From positions 1 to 56,765 of the forward strand of contig MU833411.1 of assembly GCA_029204225.1 (NCBI GenBank): a stretch of 56,765 nucleotides of DNA, read 5' to 3'. Positions 25,690 to 36,760 of this stretch are shown in pieces; positions within the stretch are counted from its first letter, which is position 1; each line of letters starts with the position of its first letter. The translations under genes were made by a program, and so were the position numbers. The DNA is from Diphasiastrum complanatum (taxonomy: Eukaryota; Streptophyta; Lycopodiopsida; Lycopodiales; Lycopodiaceae). The notes beneath the pieces were generated by a model. That model worked only from the letters and a program-made list of their open reading frames with translations. It ran no database searches and was not told the DNA's origin.

Positions 25690-25836
25690 ACATTGATCCA
25701 TCTTAATTATATTTGGTTTAAAAATCCATTTACAACCAATTTCTTTCTTGTTAGATGGAAGATCTGCCAATTTCTTCCAAGGATGTAAATAGTGCATTAG
25801 AGATGTTACCGACTTCAGCTTGTCTCCCTTTTTCAA
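25690..25836 (-). pseudogene. Ty1/copia reverse transcriptase scrap
   Basis: The minus strand reads WKKLADLPSNKKEIGCKWIF, the standard copia RT opening (W-x-LVDLP-x-GKK-IGCKWVFK). Similarity ends soon after it, with the frame breaking before the expected KARLVA motif. Confidence 0.6.
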
Positions 25837-25849
25837 GATAGGTGATCCT

Positions 25850-27230
25850 CAATGGCTTAGATTTGCTTCTTGAAGAACTTCTTGGAGACAAAATTTCTTG
25901 ATATTCTTCCTCTCCAAATCTCGGGCCATCTCCATCGATGGCTTGAACATACTAAAGATTAAATCCCAACAATTAGCAAAATCCAAATAAACATAAAGAT
26001 CCAAATAAAGCATGAGAGATGGAGAAAGGAAGAAGAGCGAGGACATCCAATTTCAATTGATAGAGCTCAACCTGCTTATTGACATGAATAGTGAATGTTC
26101 AATTGAATGTAAGAATGAACTACAAAGCACTACTCTATAGAGTGGATTTTAGGGCTTTCACCTCAAATCCTAATGGCTAATTGTGAAGATGCATGATCAA
26201 GCAAACTTGTGGATGCTCCATATAATTTGAAGATATTCCCTTAATAAAAGATTACATCTCTAGTAATTACAACTTTTTCAGTTGAGATTACATAATCCTA
26301 TAAGCTTTACTTGAAGAGAAATAACCAAAGAATATGCCTTCCATTGAATTGGGATCTTCTTTTCAATTTAGAGCAAATTAAGATATTCAATATCAAAATC
26401 AACAGAGAGGATGAATTTAGAGAGAACTCACTCGAGATTTGATTAAAGTTGTGTAAATCACAATATGCAAAATAATATTCCTCATTAATAAAAGAATTAA
26501 GTGGGAACTCTATGAGGAAACGGATCAGCCTCCAACCCGCCTCCAACCCGTCTTGACTTGTTTAGCAGGTAGTACAGTAGGTGAAAAATAAATCTTTGAT
26601 TTGAACAGCTATTACAACACGTTAATCGCAATTGGTATATTGGTTCAGTACCACACGTTAATGGCAATTGGTATACTCGTTCATTATGGTTCACATCGAG
26701 TAAGAATGGGTAAAGTGCATGAAGAATGGGTGATAACATGTGAAGTGGATTTGCCCAACATTGGTGTGCTCAAGAACCTATAATGGGTTTACATGTGAAA
26801 AGGCCAATATAGTTGCTCCTTAAAAGTTCCTATGCTTTTTTCTTCTCTCTTCAACGTTGTGCATTTTGACCCGTTTGTGCTACTTTTTCTTCTTTTTCTG
26901 GGCTCTAGCTATGGCCGCCTCCCTCTTCCCTTTATGGCTCGGTCTTTCATTGACCCCGCTTTTTATGAACGCACTAAGTAAGCGTTTCGAGACCGAGCTT
27001 AGCTTCACGGTCTAAGCTTGACTCACCTGATTTGAATCCATTATAATCTAAATTGCAGTAATAATTATCCTTTGATGATCGGAGTTTAGTCTGCTTCGGG
27101 TTGAACATCTTGTGGATCCGGATTTGCTTCGTATTTATTTAATGGCTGATTTATCCTCCTCAGATCGTCATTACACATTATGTGCAATTGAAGCAGATTC
27201 GGAGTATTTGTGTTAATCTGTGTTGGTTGG
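25850..27230. other. Upstream flank of the ZF-HD gene; short tandem repeat, no other gene
   Basis: No coding gene was recognised. Two tandem units of about 37 bp sharing ACACGTTAAT and GCAATTGGTATA lie at about 26616-26690. The promoter of the ZF-HD gene should occupy the last few hundred bases. Confidence 0.35.
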
Positions 27231-27237
27231 ATCTGCT

Positions 27238-27245
27238 TATAAATA
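27238..27245 (+). promoter_or_regulatory. TATA box of the ZF-HD gene
   Basis: TATAAATA, a canonical plant TATA sequence, lies 195 bp upstream of the start codon. That leaves room for a leader of about 160 nt, which would include the upstream ORF at 27369. Confidence 0.55.
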
Positions 27246-27368
27246 GTGCCTGCACTTGTGTTGCTTCTCAAATTGTGTTTCTTAATTGCAAAAATACCGG
27301 CAGATCAGCACAAATCTGTAAAGGCATCATCATATTTGATTACAGGAAAGTTCATCATACTTTTCGTG

Positions 27369-27422
27369 ATGCTTGAACAAAATAATAGAGTTAGTTTGGA
27401 AGTTATCTTTCAGAAAGATTAG
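27369..27422 (+). promoter_or_regulatory. 17-codon upstream ORF of the ZF-HD gene
   Basis: ATG CTT GAA ... GAT TAG encodes MLEQNNRVSLEVIFQKD and ends 10 nt before the main ATG at 27433. It is in a different frame from the main ORF. Such a short gap would be expected to limit reinitiation, so translational repression is plausible. This is inference from position only. Confidence 0.5.
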
Positions 27423-27432
27423 CATTACAAAT

Positions 27433-28137
27433 ATGCAGCTAGGAAGGATTTCAATGCCTATCACTGCTAACCACGCTCCTGCCCTAAAATCTTTTGGAGT
27501 CAAGTTACTAAATGGTGGCAGTGGAACACCGATGGATGACGTGAAAGACTCAAAAGTGATCGGCTACAGGGAATGTCTCAAGAACCATGCGGCTAGCATG
27601 GGAGGCCATGCGACTGACGGATGTGGTGAGTTTATGGCCAGTGGAGCGCAGGGGACTGCCGATGCACTCATCTGTGCCGCTTGTGAATGTCACCGGAATT
27701 TTCACAGGAGGGAAGTTGAGGCGCCTTCTTGCGATTGCGAGCACATTTCAAACTATGATAATAGCGGATCGATCCCTGTTATACTGCCACTTCGTGCTAC
27801 TCCGGGCCCTTCATCGGGCATGGTAGTTGCTAGTACTCATGCTCCTGTAATCGTAACTAGTTTTTCAGAAATAGAGAATAGAGAAGGAGCAGGTTACGTA
27901 TCCAGTCCCTCGGCCATAAGAAAAAGGGTCAGAACTAAATTTTCAGCTGAGCAGAAGAAGAGGATGTTGTCTATAGCTGAAAAGCTGGATTGGAAAATTC
28001 AGAAACATGAGGAAGCAGAAGTGAAGCAGTTTTGCGCTGAAATTGGTGTCAGCTGCCGTGTTCTTAAGGTGTGGATGCACAACAACAGACACACATTACG
28101 CGAAAAAACTGTGCGTGAAGAGATACTGCTGATATGA
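27433..28137 (+). CDS. ZF-HD (zinc-finger homeodomain) transcription factor
   Basis: Intronless gene of 234 codons. The frame opens at a TTG (27373), but the first in-frame ATG is 27433 (MQLGRISMPITANH); another at 27454 is possible. Residues 45-93 form the ZF-HD dimerisation zinc finger: YRECLKNHAASMGGHATDGC, then GEFMASG, then ICAACECHRNFHRRE, with the expected Cys and His ligands. Residues 164-225 are the homeodomain: KRVRTKFSAEQKKRML ... W near 187 ... CRVLKVWMHNNRHTLREK, with the VWMHNNRH recognition-helix signature that replaces the usual WFQN in this plant-specific family. A short linker joins the two. ZF-HD proteins are nuclear, dimerise through the zinc finger and bind ATTA-core DNA (family knowledge). 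No disruption is visible. The class is secure; the subfamily is not assigned. Confidence 0.93.
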   Translation: MQLGRISMPITANHAPALKSFGVKLLNGGSGTPMDDVKDSKVIGYRECLKNHAASMGGHATDGCGEFMASGAQGTADALICAACECHRNFHRREVEAPSCDCEHISNYDNSGSIPVILPLRATPGPSSGMVVASTHAPVIVTSFSEIENREGAGYVSSPSAIRKRVRTKFSAEQKKRMLSIAEKLDWKIQKHEEAEVKQFCAEIGVSCRVLKVWMHNNRHTLREKTVREEILLI

Positions 28138-30289
28138 ACAGATCCAGGCATCAACGACCTCGTTAAGTCAGGTCATACATTTGTTATCTATGCTCAATAT
28201 GTAAGTTGACTTTACAAGTCTCCCATACCAGATTATGGATGACTATGAAAATTTTGACCTAAATTTTTTATTCAAAATTTCAGAAGATACACTAGATAAT
28301 ATTTAGACACATGAATGAGTCGTGACAAAGATTTCAAAAGCGCAACAGTGAAGTGCCGAGGTAGAAGTGTCTACATGAATGGATAGTTTTCCCCGGAGAT
28401 ATGTTGTAGTTACCTGAAATCCAGAGTTATAGACAGCTTCTGTACTGTGCCATTAATTTGATTTTTCTTGTGGATTCAAGAAACAGCGTTTCGCTGTCAA
28501 AGTATTACCTGCTATGGACTCGTCCTAGAGAACCTGTTGAAATTTATTGAAAGCTGCTGGTGTTTGCAGGTAGTTACATGAAACGGAGGTCATGGCTTGT
28601 CTAATATCAACCTTAAGCGCTGGTGTAGCTATTCCTATTTATCGCCTTAGCCTAAAAAAAATTGCTGAGATATCACCTTAGCATTTAACAAGATTTTGCA
28701 TGCAATGTTTCGTTGTGCAAATCGCATGCAATTATCAATCTCAAAGACCAGTAAAACAAACTATTGCTGACATTTTCCATGACGTTCCATTTATCGGAAG
28801 AGTCCATCTAAAGACTAAGATACTAATCCAAGTTTACTGCAAATAAAACCCAGTGGTGCATCTAAATTAATAACGCCTAGTATAACAGATAGTTTTGCGA
28901 TTAACTGCAGATATATAGGACTGGTAAATTCTTGTATAAACTTTCAATAAGGCTGTGCGGCTTCTACTACCCCTGTCATGAGATTTGGATTGGAAATCTT
29001 GTGCAGCTTCTGTCCACACAACCTCTGTTGTTGAAGGGACTCTGATCCCTTTCTGCGTGTTTCACATATCACACGTTAGATCCGTTGATATTAATCCATC
29101 CTCTGCATTGCCACTATAGCTTGCAGCATCAAACTTTCAACTCCACCATGTTAAGACGCAAACATTAATACTAGATTGAAGCTATCTTCTGTCTGTACCT
29201 CAAGTTCTTCCTCAATGATAATTCTGTTCACCACCTCTCATTGGGAGAGGGGAGTTAATAGATGAGTCTTGCTGAGACTTGAATGTAATATTTCAAATAG
29301 TAATTGACTATACACTCCGCTCGTAAATGGAGGGAGCAGGCTAAGATACTGCTGAGCGACGTTATTTATTTTGCAGCAATGGCTCCAAAAACCCAATCAT
29401 CTTGTTAGAGTATAAGAGTCTGCTACTAAGACCAGACTGATTGCTGACACTAAGTAACCAGGATTTGCTCACTCTGTTCTCTCACCCAGATTCCATTCCA
29501 ATTTCTTTGGATCTTAGATACTATATCAGATATAAGAATATTTTGATGTTGCCTTGAGGCTCGAACTCTTTCTAGACAAATGAGCCATATATCACTTTTG
29601 GACAGTATTTCACCATTCCAGCATCAAATTAACTTACAAAAATACAGTAGGGAATGAAGCATCTAGCTTCATTTATAATTCAATTTCTTACTCTTTACAC
29701 CAAGAAAAGTGTAAGAGTCAAGAGGTAGTCTATCCCACTTTTCTACCCAGACAAAATGTGGACAATGAATTTATGAACATCAGATAATGTCTACTGACAA
29801 AGAAAATATATCTACTGATAATTTGAACAAGCATCACAACATTTAGAGATTGCACTTTTAGCTGAAAAATTGTAACTCGTCTATATTATCAAAATCGAGT
29901 ATACATCAGAAATTTCTTTTGAGCGCTGTCTATTTTCTAGATTAGCGCATCGTTGCGTTCAGGACTGTGTATCTGTGTATATATTATGCATGTCTATCCA
30001 ATACATATATCATACTGGATTAAATCACAAGATTTGATTAGCTAAAAGTTTAGTTATAAACGGTCGTTAACTGTTTCTTTGTTAACGTTGCATGGAGGCG
30101 ATGGATTGTGATAGTTTAAAAACTTCACGCCCAAGTAGCTGAGGTCCAATAGTTCATCCATGCCCGGTATGTCGTCTTGGAGTTAGCTTGTGGATGCCCG
30201 ATTAGTAGGTGTGGTCCGATAGAGAGAACTGTAAGGAGAGACAGAAAAACACCAAAGCTTTGAAATGTAGAAACACAAGGTCTATTTAG
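28138..30289. other. 3' flank of the ZF-HD gene, then unannotated sequence
   Basis: An AATAAA at 28842-28847 is a possible but distant poly-A signal. No domain-bearing ORF occurs. Towards 30290 it merges with the decayed 3' end of the gypsy element. I could not identify that element's 3' LTR here. Confidence 0.35.
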
Positions 30290-30886
30290 ATTAGTTCTTT
30301 TTGTCTGCCCATATGATTCAGGATGATAAAAAAACTAAAACTAAGAGAAGTTTCTAGTTTTTGAAATATTGTTGACCAAAAGTGACCTGTAAACTTAGGA
30401 TCTCTATCACTAACAATGTCACTCGGCAGTCCATACAACCGAAATAATCTTTCAACAAAGATCTAGGCTAAATCAAAAATCTTAATAGTTGACTTAAATG
30501 GTATGAAAAATGGTTAACTAATCCACAACAACCCAAATCGAATCATTTTGTCGTTGGGTCTTCCCAACTACAAAATCCATCTATATGCTTTCCCATATCT
30601 TATCACGGATATCCAATGGATGCATCAAATCACCAGCCTTAAGGCATTCAGCCTTTGCTAGTTGACAAGGCTTGGATTTAATCACATATGACTCGACTTA
30701 TGGCTTGAGTTTTGGCCAATAAAACTCTCTTTTGACCAAGTCAAGAGTCCTGTGTATACCGGGATGTCCTGCACAGGGTATGCCATGACTTTCAAACAAA
30801 ATCTTACGTTTGAGCTCATCATCTCCAGGCACACAAACCTTCTCACTCAGAAATAGCAATCCATCTCGAATGGTATACTGTTCCAC
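30290..30886 (-). pseudogene. Gypsy integrase (zinc finger intact, core decayed)
   Basis: The minus strand at 30698-30886 encodes the integrase N-terminal zinc finger: SHGIPCAGHPGIHRTLDLVK then REFYWPKLKP, with the H-x3-H type pair preserved. Downstream (below 30698) traces of MDFVVGK, WVVVD and D-R-DPKFTGHFW remain in shifting frames, showing the catalytic core with stops. It is inactive. Confidence 0.75.
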
Positions 30887-32478
30887 AATCTTCTTATCTT
30901 TCTTTGTTAGTTGAGTCCCTTGTGAACCTGACTCAACACTGTCCTCATTTCTTTCGATTCAAACAATGTTTCAAATATGACCAAAATGGGAATCGGTTTC
31001 ATATTTTTCTCTCATCAAAAGATATAGATCCGTAGAAATATGGGTGAATGACAGCTCGTTCAATTCACCAATCCGACTAAGAGCATTTGCAACTTGATTC
31101 GAGCTACCTCTTATATAACGGATTTCATGATCGAATTCCTGCATCAATTTAGCCCATCGGCTTTCCTCCTCCAAAGATCATGTTGATTGCAAAAATACTT
31201 AAGAGGCTGGTGATCCGAATAGACTATAAACTTACTACCATACAAGTAGTGTCTCCAGGTCTTAAGTGCATGGATAGCTGCAAATAATTCATTTTGTTGT
31301 GTGGTATAACGCAACTGAGGACCAGTGAATTTTTTGCTTTCAAACGCTAGTGTCCTATCCATTTGTAAAAGAACTGCTCCAATTGCAGTATCACTTGCGT
31401 CCCAGTTCTCATGACGTAAGGTAAATCTGGATTTGCAATTTGGAGCATGGGAGCTGAAACAATCAGAGTTTTAAGTTTCTCAAAACACCGATTCAATTCC
31501 TCGTTCCAAACAACAAGTGGACTAGGTTGATTTCTCTTTCTCTTTTTATTAACACTCCCTTTTGTTAGATTATTGAGAAGAGCTGCTACCTTAGCATAAT
31601 CCTCAATAAATCTCATAAAGAAAACCGTAAATCCTAAAAATGCTTTAACTTGCCTCATAGTTTGCGGAATCGGCCAATCAACTACTATCTTGAATTTATC
31701 CTCGTCAATCTTGATCCCATAAACAATGATCTTATGACCGAGATAAACCAACTCATGCTTAAAGAATTCACACTTGGATTCCTTAGCATAGAGTCACTCC
31801 TGTCGGAGTTTCATTAAGACAATTCTCAAGTGCTCTATGTGTTCCTCAAAGGTCTTACTGTGGACGAGAATATCATCTAGGAATACTACCATGAACTTTT
31901 TCAAATGGACAAAACAAACCGTTCATCATTTGCTGGAATGTCGCTGGAGCATTCGTTAACCCAAATGGCAACACTAAGAACTCATAATGGCCAAATCTAG
32001 TACAAAATCTTGTCTTTTGGACATCTTCTGATTCAATTCTTATCTGATGGTACCATGTCCTGAGATCTATCTTAGTGAAATACTGAGCTCCATCCAAGCG
32101 ATCTACAAGGTCATCTATCCTGGGAAATAGCTATTTATTTTTTACAGTCACCTTATTCAACCCATTGTAATCCACGCACATCCGAAAACCTCCATCTTTC
32201 TTCGCTTTCATAAAAACATGAGCGCCCCATGGTGATTTACTAGGTTTATATGTCTCATCCTCAGATAGTTTTCTATTTGATTTGAAATCTCTATCTCTTT
32301 TCTGAGAGAACCTATAAGGCTGTTTAGAGATAGGTTGACTTCTTGGAATTAACTCTATCATGTGGTCTAATGACCCAGATGTGGTAAACCATGAGGTAAT
32401 TCTGATGGAAAAAACATCTTCAAATTCACTAATGATCTGATTTTTCTTTGCTTGTTTGCGATCTAAACTCAACGCGAT
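30887..32478 (-). pseudogene. Gypsy reverse transcriptase and RNase H, frameshifted
   Basis: From 32478 downward: [14 protein letters not shown], then [20 protein letters not shown] near 32160-32200. After a stop come [20 protein letters not shown] (32020-32090) and [20 protein letters not shown] (31925-31990). A frameshift near 31890 separates this from the catalytic [11 protein letters not shown] (the YxDD equivalent). VYLGHKI follows near 31740. RNase H continues with FTGPQLRYTTQQNELFAA, YSDHQPLKY (31144-31362) and VANALSRIGEL (about 31080). Several stops and frame changes rule out function. Confidence 0.85.
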
Positions 32479-33002
32479 TGTCAGTTGGCTAGAAACTGCT
32501 GGCATTCATCCAGTTCCTTCTCAGAAATTAATTACTGATAAGCGGTGACATTTGGCTGTAAACATTCTATCTGCATAAATGAACATAGACCGTCACTCTG
32601 TAGAAATGAACGTAAACTACCACAGGCGACAGTGTCGCAAAAAGGCGAAAAATGTGACACTGCATTTTTATTCGTGATTTTTGATAGGCGAAAAATCCGA
32701 AAAGGTGACACTGCATTTTTATACGCAATTCCTCACAGGCGAAAAATGCGAAAAGGCAACACTGCATTTTTAGACGCAATTCCTGACAAGCAAAAAAGGC
32801 AACACTGCATTTTTACACGCAATTTTTGACAGGCAAAAAAGCCGACACTATTGTCGAACTCCGTGTAATTCTATAGCTATTTAGAAACACTTGTGTTTTT
32901 GCAAACTGTGAAAAGACATGGGAAAATTTGCAGAATTGGATAAACAATTGGACGAAGATTAAAACCGATTAGTCGATTAGTAGGAAGGAGAATAATCCAA
33001 CA
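32479..33002 (-). repeat. 3' LTR of the copia element (truncated)
   Basis: 524 bp aligned along its whole length to 37339-37863. It begins on the minus strand with TGTTGGATTATTCTCC. It stops where the 5' copy continues for another ~578 bp containing the TATA box and the LTR end. The missing part would be the 3' part of U3, R and U5. Confidence 0.85.
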
Positions 33003-33014
33003 CTCTCCCTTAAT
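33003..33014 (-). promoter_or_regulatory. Polypurine tract of the copia element
   Basis: The minus strand reads ATTAAGGGAGAG directly before TGTTGG of the 3' LTR. This is the expected plus-strand primer position, and it fixes the element's orientation. Confidence 0.75.
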
Positions 33015-34490
33015 CTGAATCCATGAATGCCTTGACCTTTAGACTTAGTTCCACACAAAATCTTCTATGTGCTTCCAAGCTTGTTGCTTTGGTAAGAATA
33101 TCTGCTGTCATATCTTGTGTTCTACAATATTGCAATCTGACCTCCTCGTTGAGAACTTTGCTTCTGACGAAGTAATACTTGAGTTCAATGTGCTTACTCC
33201 TAGAATGAAATTTGGGGTTGGCTGACAAGGCAATGGCACTTTGATTATCACAAAATAATGTCGTCGAAGCATAGTTCCTCAACCAAATTGCTTCCTTTGT
33301 AGCTTGAGAGGCTGCGATTTGAATACCAAGGCAAAAATGAGCTTCGCCCAGATCGGTCATGTCGAATTCGGAAGATAGCATTGTCTTGACCTCTTTTATC
33401 TGATCGGTATTGTTGCTGAAAATCAATGTATCATCCACGTATAAAGTGATAATGATAAAAGACTGCAACATTGTCTTGAAGTAAACATTCAAATCTGAAG
33501 AGCTTGGCATGTAGCCATAATCAATAAGGAAAGTATTGATCTTTTGAAACCATGCTCGAGCAGATTGCTTCAAGCCATAAAGTGCCTTATGGAGTTTACA
33601 CACATGATTGTGTTTATCCTCGATAATATAACCTTTGGGTTGCACTATGTAAATGTCTTCTTCAATAACTCCATTGAGATATGTTGTCTATACATCCATT
33701 TGATGTATTTCCAAATCTGCTGCAGCAGGGAACGATAATAAAAGTCGAATAGAAGAATGTTTGACTACTGGAATGAAGGTCTCAGTATAATCGACGTTGT
33801 ATACCTGAGAAAAACCTCTGGCGACAAGTCGGGCTTTTCTTTTGTCGATGCTTCCATCTGCTTTGTACTTGACTTTGAAAATCCATTTGCAATCAAATAC
33901 GTTTCTGCTAGCAGGTAATTCGACAATTGTCCATGTTTGGTTCTTGATAAGAGATGAATATTCTTTATCCATAGCTTCTTTCTAGAGATCCGAATCAAGC
34001 TGACTGAGTGCCTCTTGGACATATGTCGGTTCCTGAACAAGGTAGGCTGTAGACTCATCGATATACTTGTGAGGTGGTCTGCTAGTTCTTGATGATCTTC
34101 TGGTTAATAGAGGTTGATAGTTTCCATCATATTGTAGTTGCTGAACTGCAACATCATCATCTTCTGATTCGCTGCTGTAGGTTGTTCGGGAAGAGTAGAA
34201 GAGCTCGGGCTTTCAATGGGTATAGTCGACTGAGGAACTGGTAGGTTCAATATGTCAGGTGAAGCTGATAGGTCGGCTGAATGGGCTGTGCCTTTTCCCT
34301 TGAGATCTTGAAACTGATCTTCAATGAAGATGACATCCCGGCTAATGAATATCTGTGACTCGATAGGATCAAACAACTTGTAGGCTTGATCTGAAGTAGT
34401 GTAGCTGATGAAAATACCTTTGATACTCTGGAAGTCAAGCTTCTTTATGAGATCACGAAGAATCTGCACACAAGCAGTACATCCAAACAC
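33010..34490 (-). pseudogene. Copia integrase tail, reverse transcriptase and RNase H
   Basis: From the right: the integrase tail with ISRDVIFIEDQF (about 34320), a Ser/Pro-rich linker, then RT beginning WTIVELPASRNVFDCKWIFK and KARLVARGFSQ (33972 down). A TAG occurs near 33690, then ALYGLKQSARAWF and the catalytic YVDD at 33430-33441. RNase H ends the frame (FCDNQSAIALSANPKFHSRS, HIELKYYFVR, TADILTKA). Between LGIQI and ATKEAIWLRN (about 33310-33330) roughly 150 residues usual in this family are missing while the frame stays open, so RT is fused directly to RNase H. Confidence 0.85.
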
Positions 34491-35722
34491 TCGTAAGTTT
34501 GATAGAGAAGGTTTGGTTCTTGTCCAAACTTCGAATGGTGTTTTGCTTGAGAGACCTTTAGTAGGACATCTGTTCTGAATATAGGTTGTCGTTGAAACAC
34601 CTTCAGCCCAGAAGGACTTCGGAAGTGTAGCATGTGATAATATGCACTTTGCCGATCTAGGGTTCTATTCTTTCTCTCTACAAGACCATTTGATTGAGGC
34701 AAAATATAGGAGGTGATGTATTGTTGCTCAATGTTGTTGTTAAGGCAATACTCGAATTCGGTGGAGATGTATTTTCCCCCGATATATGATCTCAATGCTT
34801 TGATTCTTTTGCCAGTTTGATTCTCAGTGTGCTCTTTAAATTGACTGAATTTGGTGAAGGCCTCTAATTTCTACTTAATGAAATAAACAGTTGTTCTTCT
34901 AGAGAACTCGTCAATGAAAGAAATGAAATACTTTGCATCTAATAATGGAGTTTGCATAGGTCCACAAATATCCAAATGAACAACATCTAACAGATCTTTT
35001 GCTACATGCCTATGGTTTGATCTAAAAGGAATCCTAGCCTGCTTTCCAAAGATGTAGCTATGATAGACAGGGGACCTTACCAGTAGGATAGTGAGATCAA
35101 AAACCATGGATTGTCTAGACACGTTCAAAACAGATGCATAATTCAAGTGTCCTAAAGGATGATGCCATAGTAATGCTTTATTGACAAGAACAGAGGTTTT
35201 CAAGGCTTGAGTAGATTCAGAATAACAATGAGCCAATCTATATAAGTATCCTTGCCTCTTGCCGAGTGCAAGGATCTTGTTACTCCTATCAATAATCTTG
35301 TATTGATCATATTCGCATTCTACCTTATGACCTAAATCTGTAATTCCATTTACTGATAACATGTTTGTAGAAAGTTTAGGAACATACAAAATCTTTGATA
35401 GTAGTTTGAAATGATCATGCTAAAATCACAATCTTACAGTACCTTCACCTTCAATAGTCTGAGTACTATTGTCACCAAGATAAACAAATTTCTTTGTGTT
35501 GTAAGGCATGTAGGAGTTGAAAATCTCACGTTGATTGGTCATATGTTGAGTTGCTCCAGAATAAAAAAAACCATGAATCATCCAAAATTGCATTTTGGTC
35601 TTTGACCATAAATGCGCCCTCGTCCACTTCAACCTAGGGAGATGATATAATTGTGTTTGCTTGTTGATCAGGCTGCTTGGCTGCATTTTTCGCTTGGAGA
35701 CTTCGGCAATCCTTGATCTCAT
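34445..35722 (-). pseudogene. Copia protease and integrase region
   Basis: The minus strand shows a protease site as YSGATQHM in place of the usual DSGA-x-H, near 35560, so the catalytic Asp appears replaced by Tyr. KILYVPKLSTNMLSV follows near 35380, then the GAG-pre-integrase motif LWHHPLGHLNYASVL near 35160. Integrase core traces follow: DVVHLDICGPMQTP near 34960, DEFSRRTTVYF near 34880 and NGLVERKNRTL near 34690. Stops at about 35410 and 34870 and frame changes break it up. Confidence 0.8.
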
Positions 35723-36470
35723 GGTTATTGTGCTTGCAATACCTGCAAAACATCTCCTTCTTCAATTGTGGATCTGATGATTGTGCTTGACTTTGAGTCT
35801 GCTTCTGATTCGTTGCAGCCTTCTTGGAGTTTTTCTATTTCTATCGCTTAAAGCCTTTGTTGACATATAGAGCCTGAGAGGAGGAAGTAGACGAAACGTC
35901 TTGTCTTCTTTGATTATCTTCTTGCAGCAACATAGTGATAACTCTGGTAAGAGTTAAATTTGAGTGTGTCGATATGATCATCACCCAGTTCTCATATGTA
36001 GAGGACAGACTTGAAAGTAATGTCATGTTTGCATCTTGATTGTCTATGACTGATCCGACAACAACCATATGTTACAAGAGACTCTTAAACTGGTTAATGT
36101 GACTCTGGAGAGAATCACTATTAGACATCTAGAAAGTGAAAAAAAAATTTCATAAATGTAATTTGGTACTTACGTCCCTCACGTCATATAGTGAGTTCAG
36201 GATGTCCCAAACTTCTTTTGAAGTTTTAGCTTCAGCTACGTGTCCAATCTGAGTATCTGATATATTAAGGATGATGAGTGCGAAAGCTTTATCATCCTTC
36301 GATTTTCACTTTGAGTCTTATGTGTCGTCTTCAAGCTTTACTTTGGTACCTGTAACAACATCCCATAACTCATTGGCTATCAGCAAAGTCTTCATCTTAA
36401 ATTTCCACAAATGATAATTGGATCCATTCAACTTGTCTGTGATAAGACCAGCTTTACTTTGAGAATCCAT
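35690..36470 (-). pseudogene. Copia gag with zinc knuckle
   Basis: The ATG at 36470 (minus) opens MDSQSKAGLITDKLNGSNY then HLWKFKMKTLLIANELWDVV, the usual start of copia gag (UBN2-type). The frame continues with KEVWDILNSLYDV, SSTYENWVMIIS and LTRVITMLLQEDNQRR, with stops near 36308, 36140 and 36060. A CCHC zinc knuckle (CRYCKHNNHEIKDC) follows near 35710-35750. The protein would have formed the virus-like particle of the retrotransposon. Confidence 0.85.
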
Positions 36471-36621
36471 CTGAAACTTAGTCTGTCGATTGTATCGATG
36501 ACGCTAAAATGTAGTAATGCCAACAATAGGAAAACAATTCTTCGATACTGAACGGATGAATGAAACTGAAGAATGTAATATCAACTTGATATCGCGAAAG
36601 ATATCAAGTATTAGAGCTTTT

Positions 36622-36760
36622 GCTCTGATATCGAAAGAGTATTATGCCTTGATAGAGATCACAGATCTGATACCATGGCGGTTCAGATAAAAAAAAATAG
36701 TGATCTAGCACTGATACTATGATAGAAGCTCTGATATAAAAATGGAATGCTCTGATACAA
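36622..36760 (-). promoter_or_regulatory. Primer-binding site plus four similar motifs
   Basis: On the minus strand TTGTATCAGAGC (36749-36760) matches the initiator tRNA-Met primer sequence TGGTATCAGAGC at 11 of 12 bases and abuts the inferred LTR end. Four further variants follow: 36728-36739 (TTATATCAGAGC), 36708-36719 (TAGTATCAGTGC), 36664-36675 (TGGTATCAGATC) and 36622-36633 (CGATATCAGAGC). Confidence 0.65.

Noticed and set aside
27373-27432. N-terminal extension of the ZF-HD protein starting at 27373
   Set aside because: The codon at 27373 is TTG, not ATG; the first in-frame ATG is 27433, and an in-frame stop lies just upstream.
32131-32505. ORF starting MPAVSSQL as a natural gypsy protein start
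   Set aside because: Its first residues come from the copia LTR; the gypsy sequence begins only at the junction near 32478.
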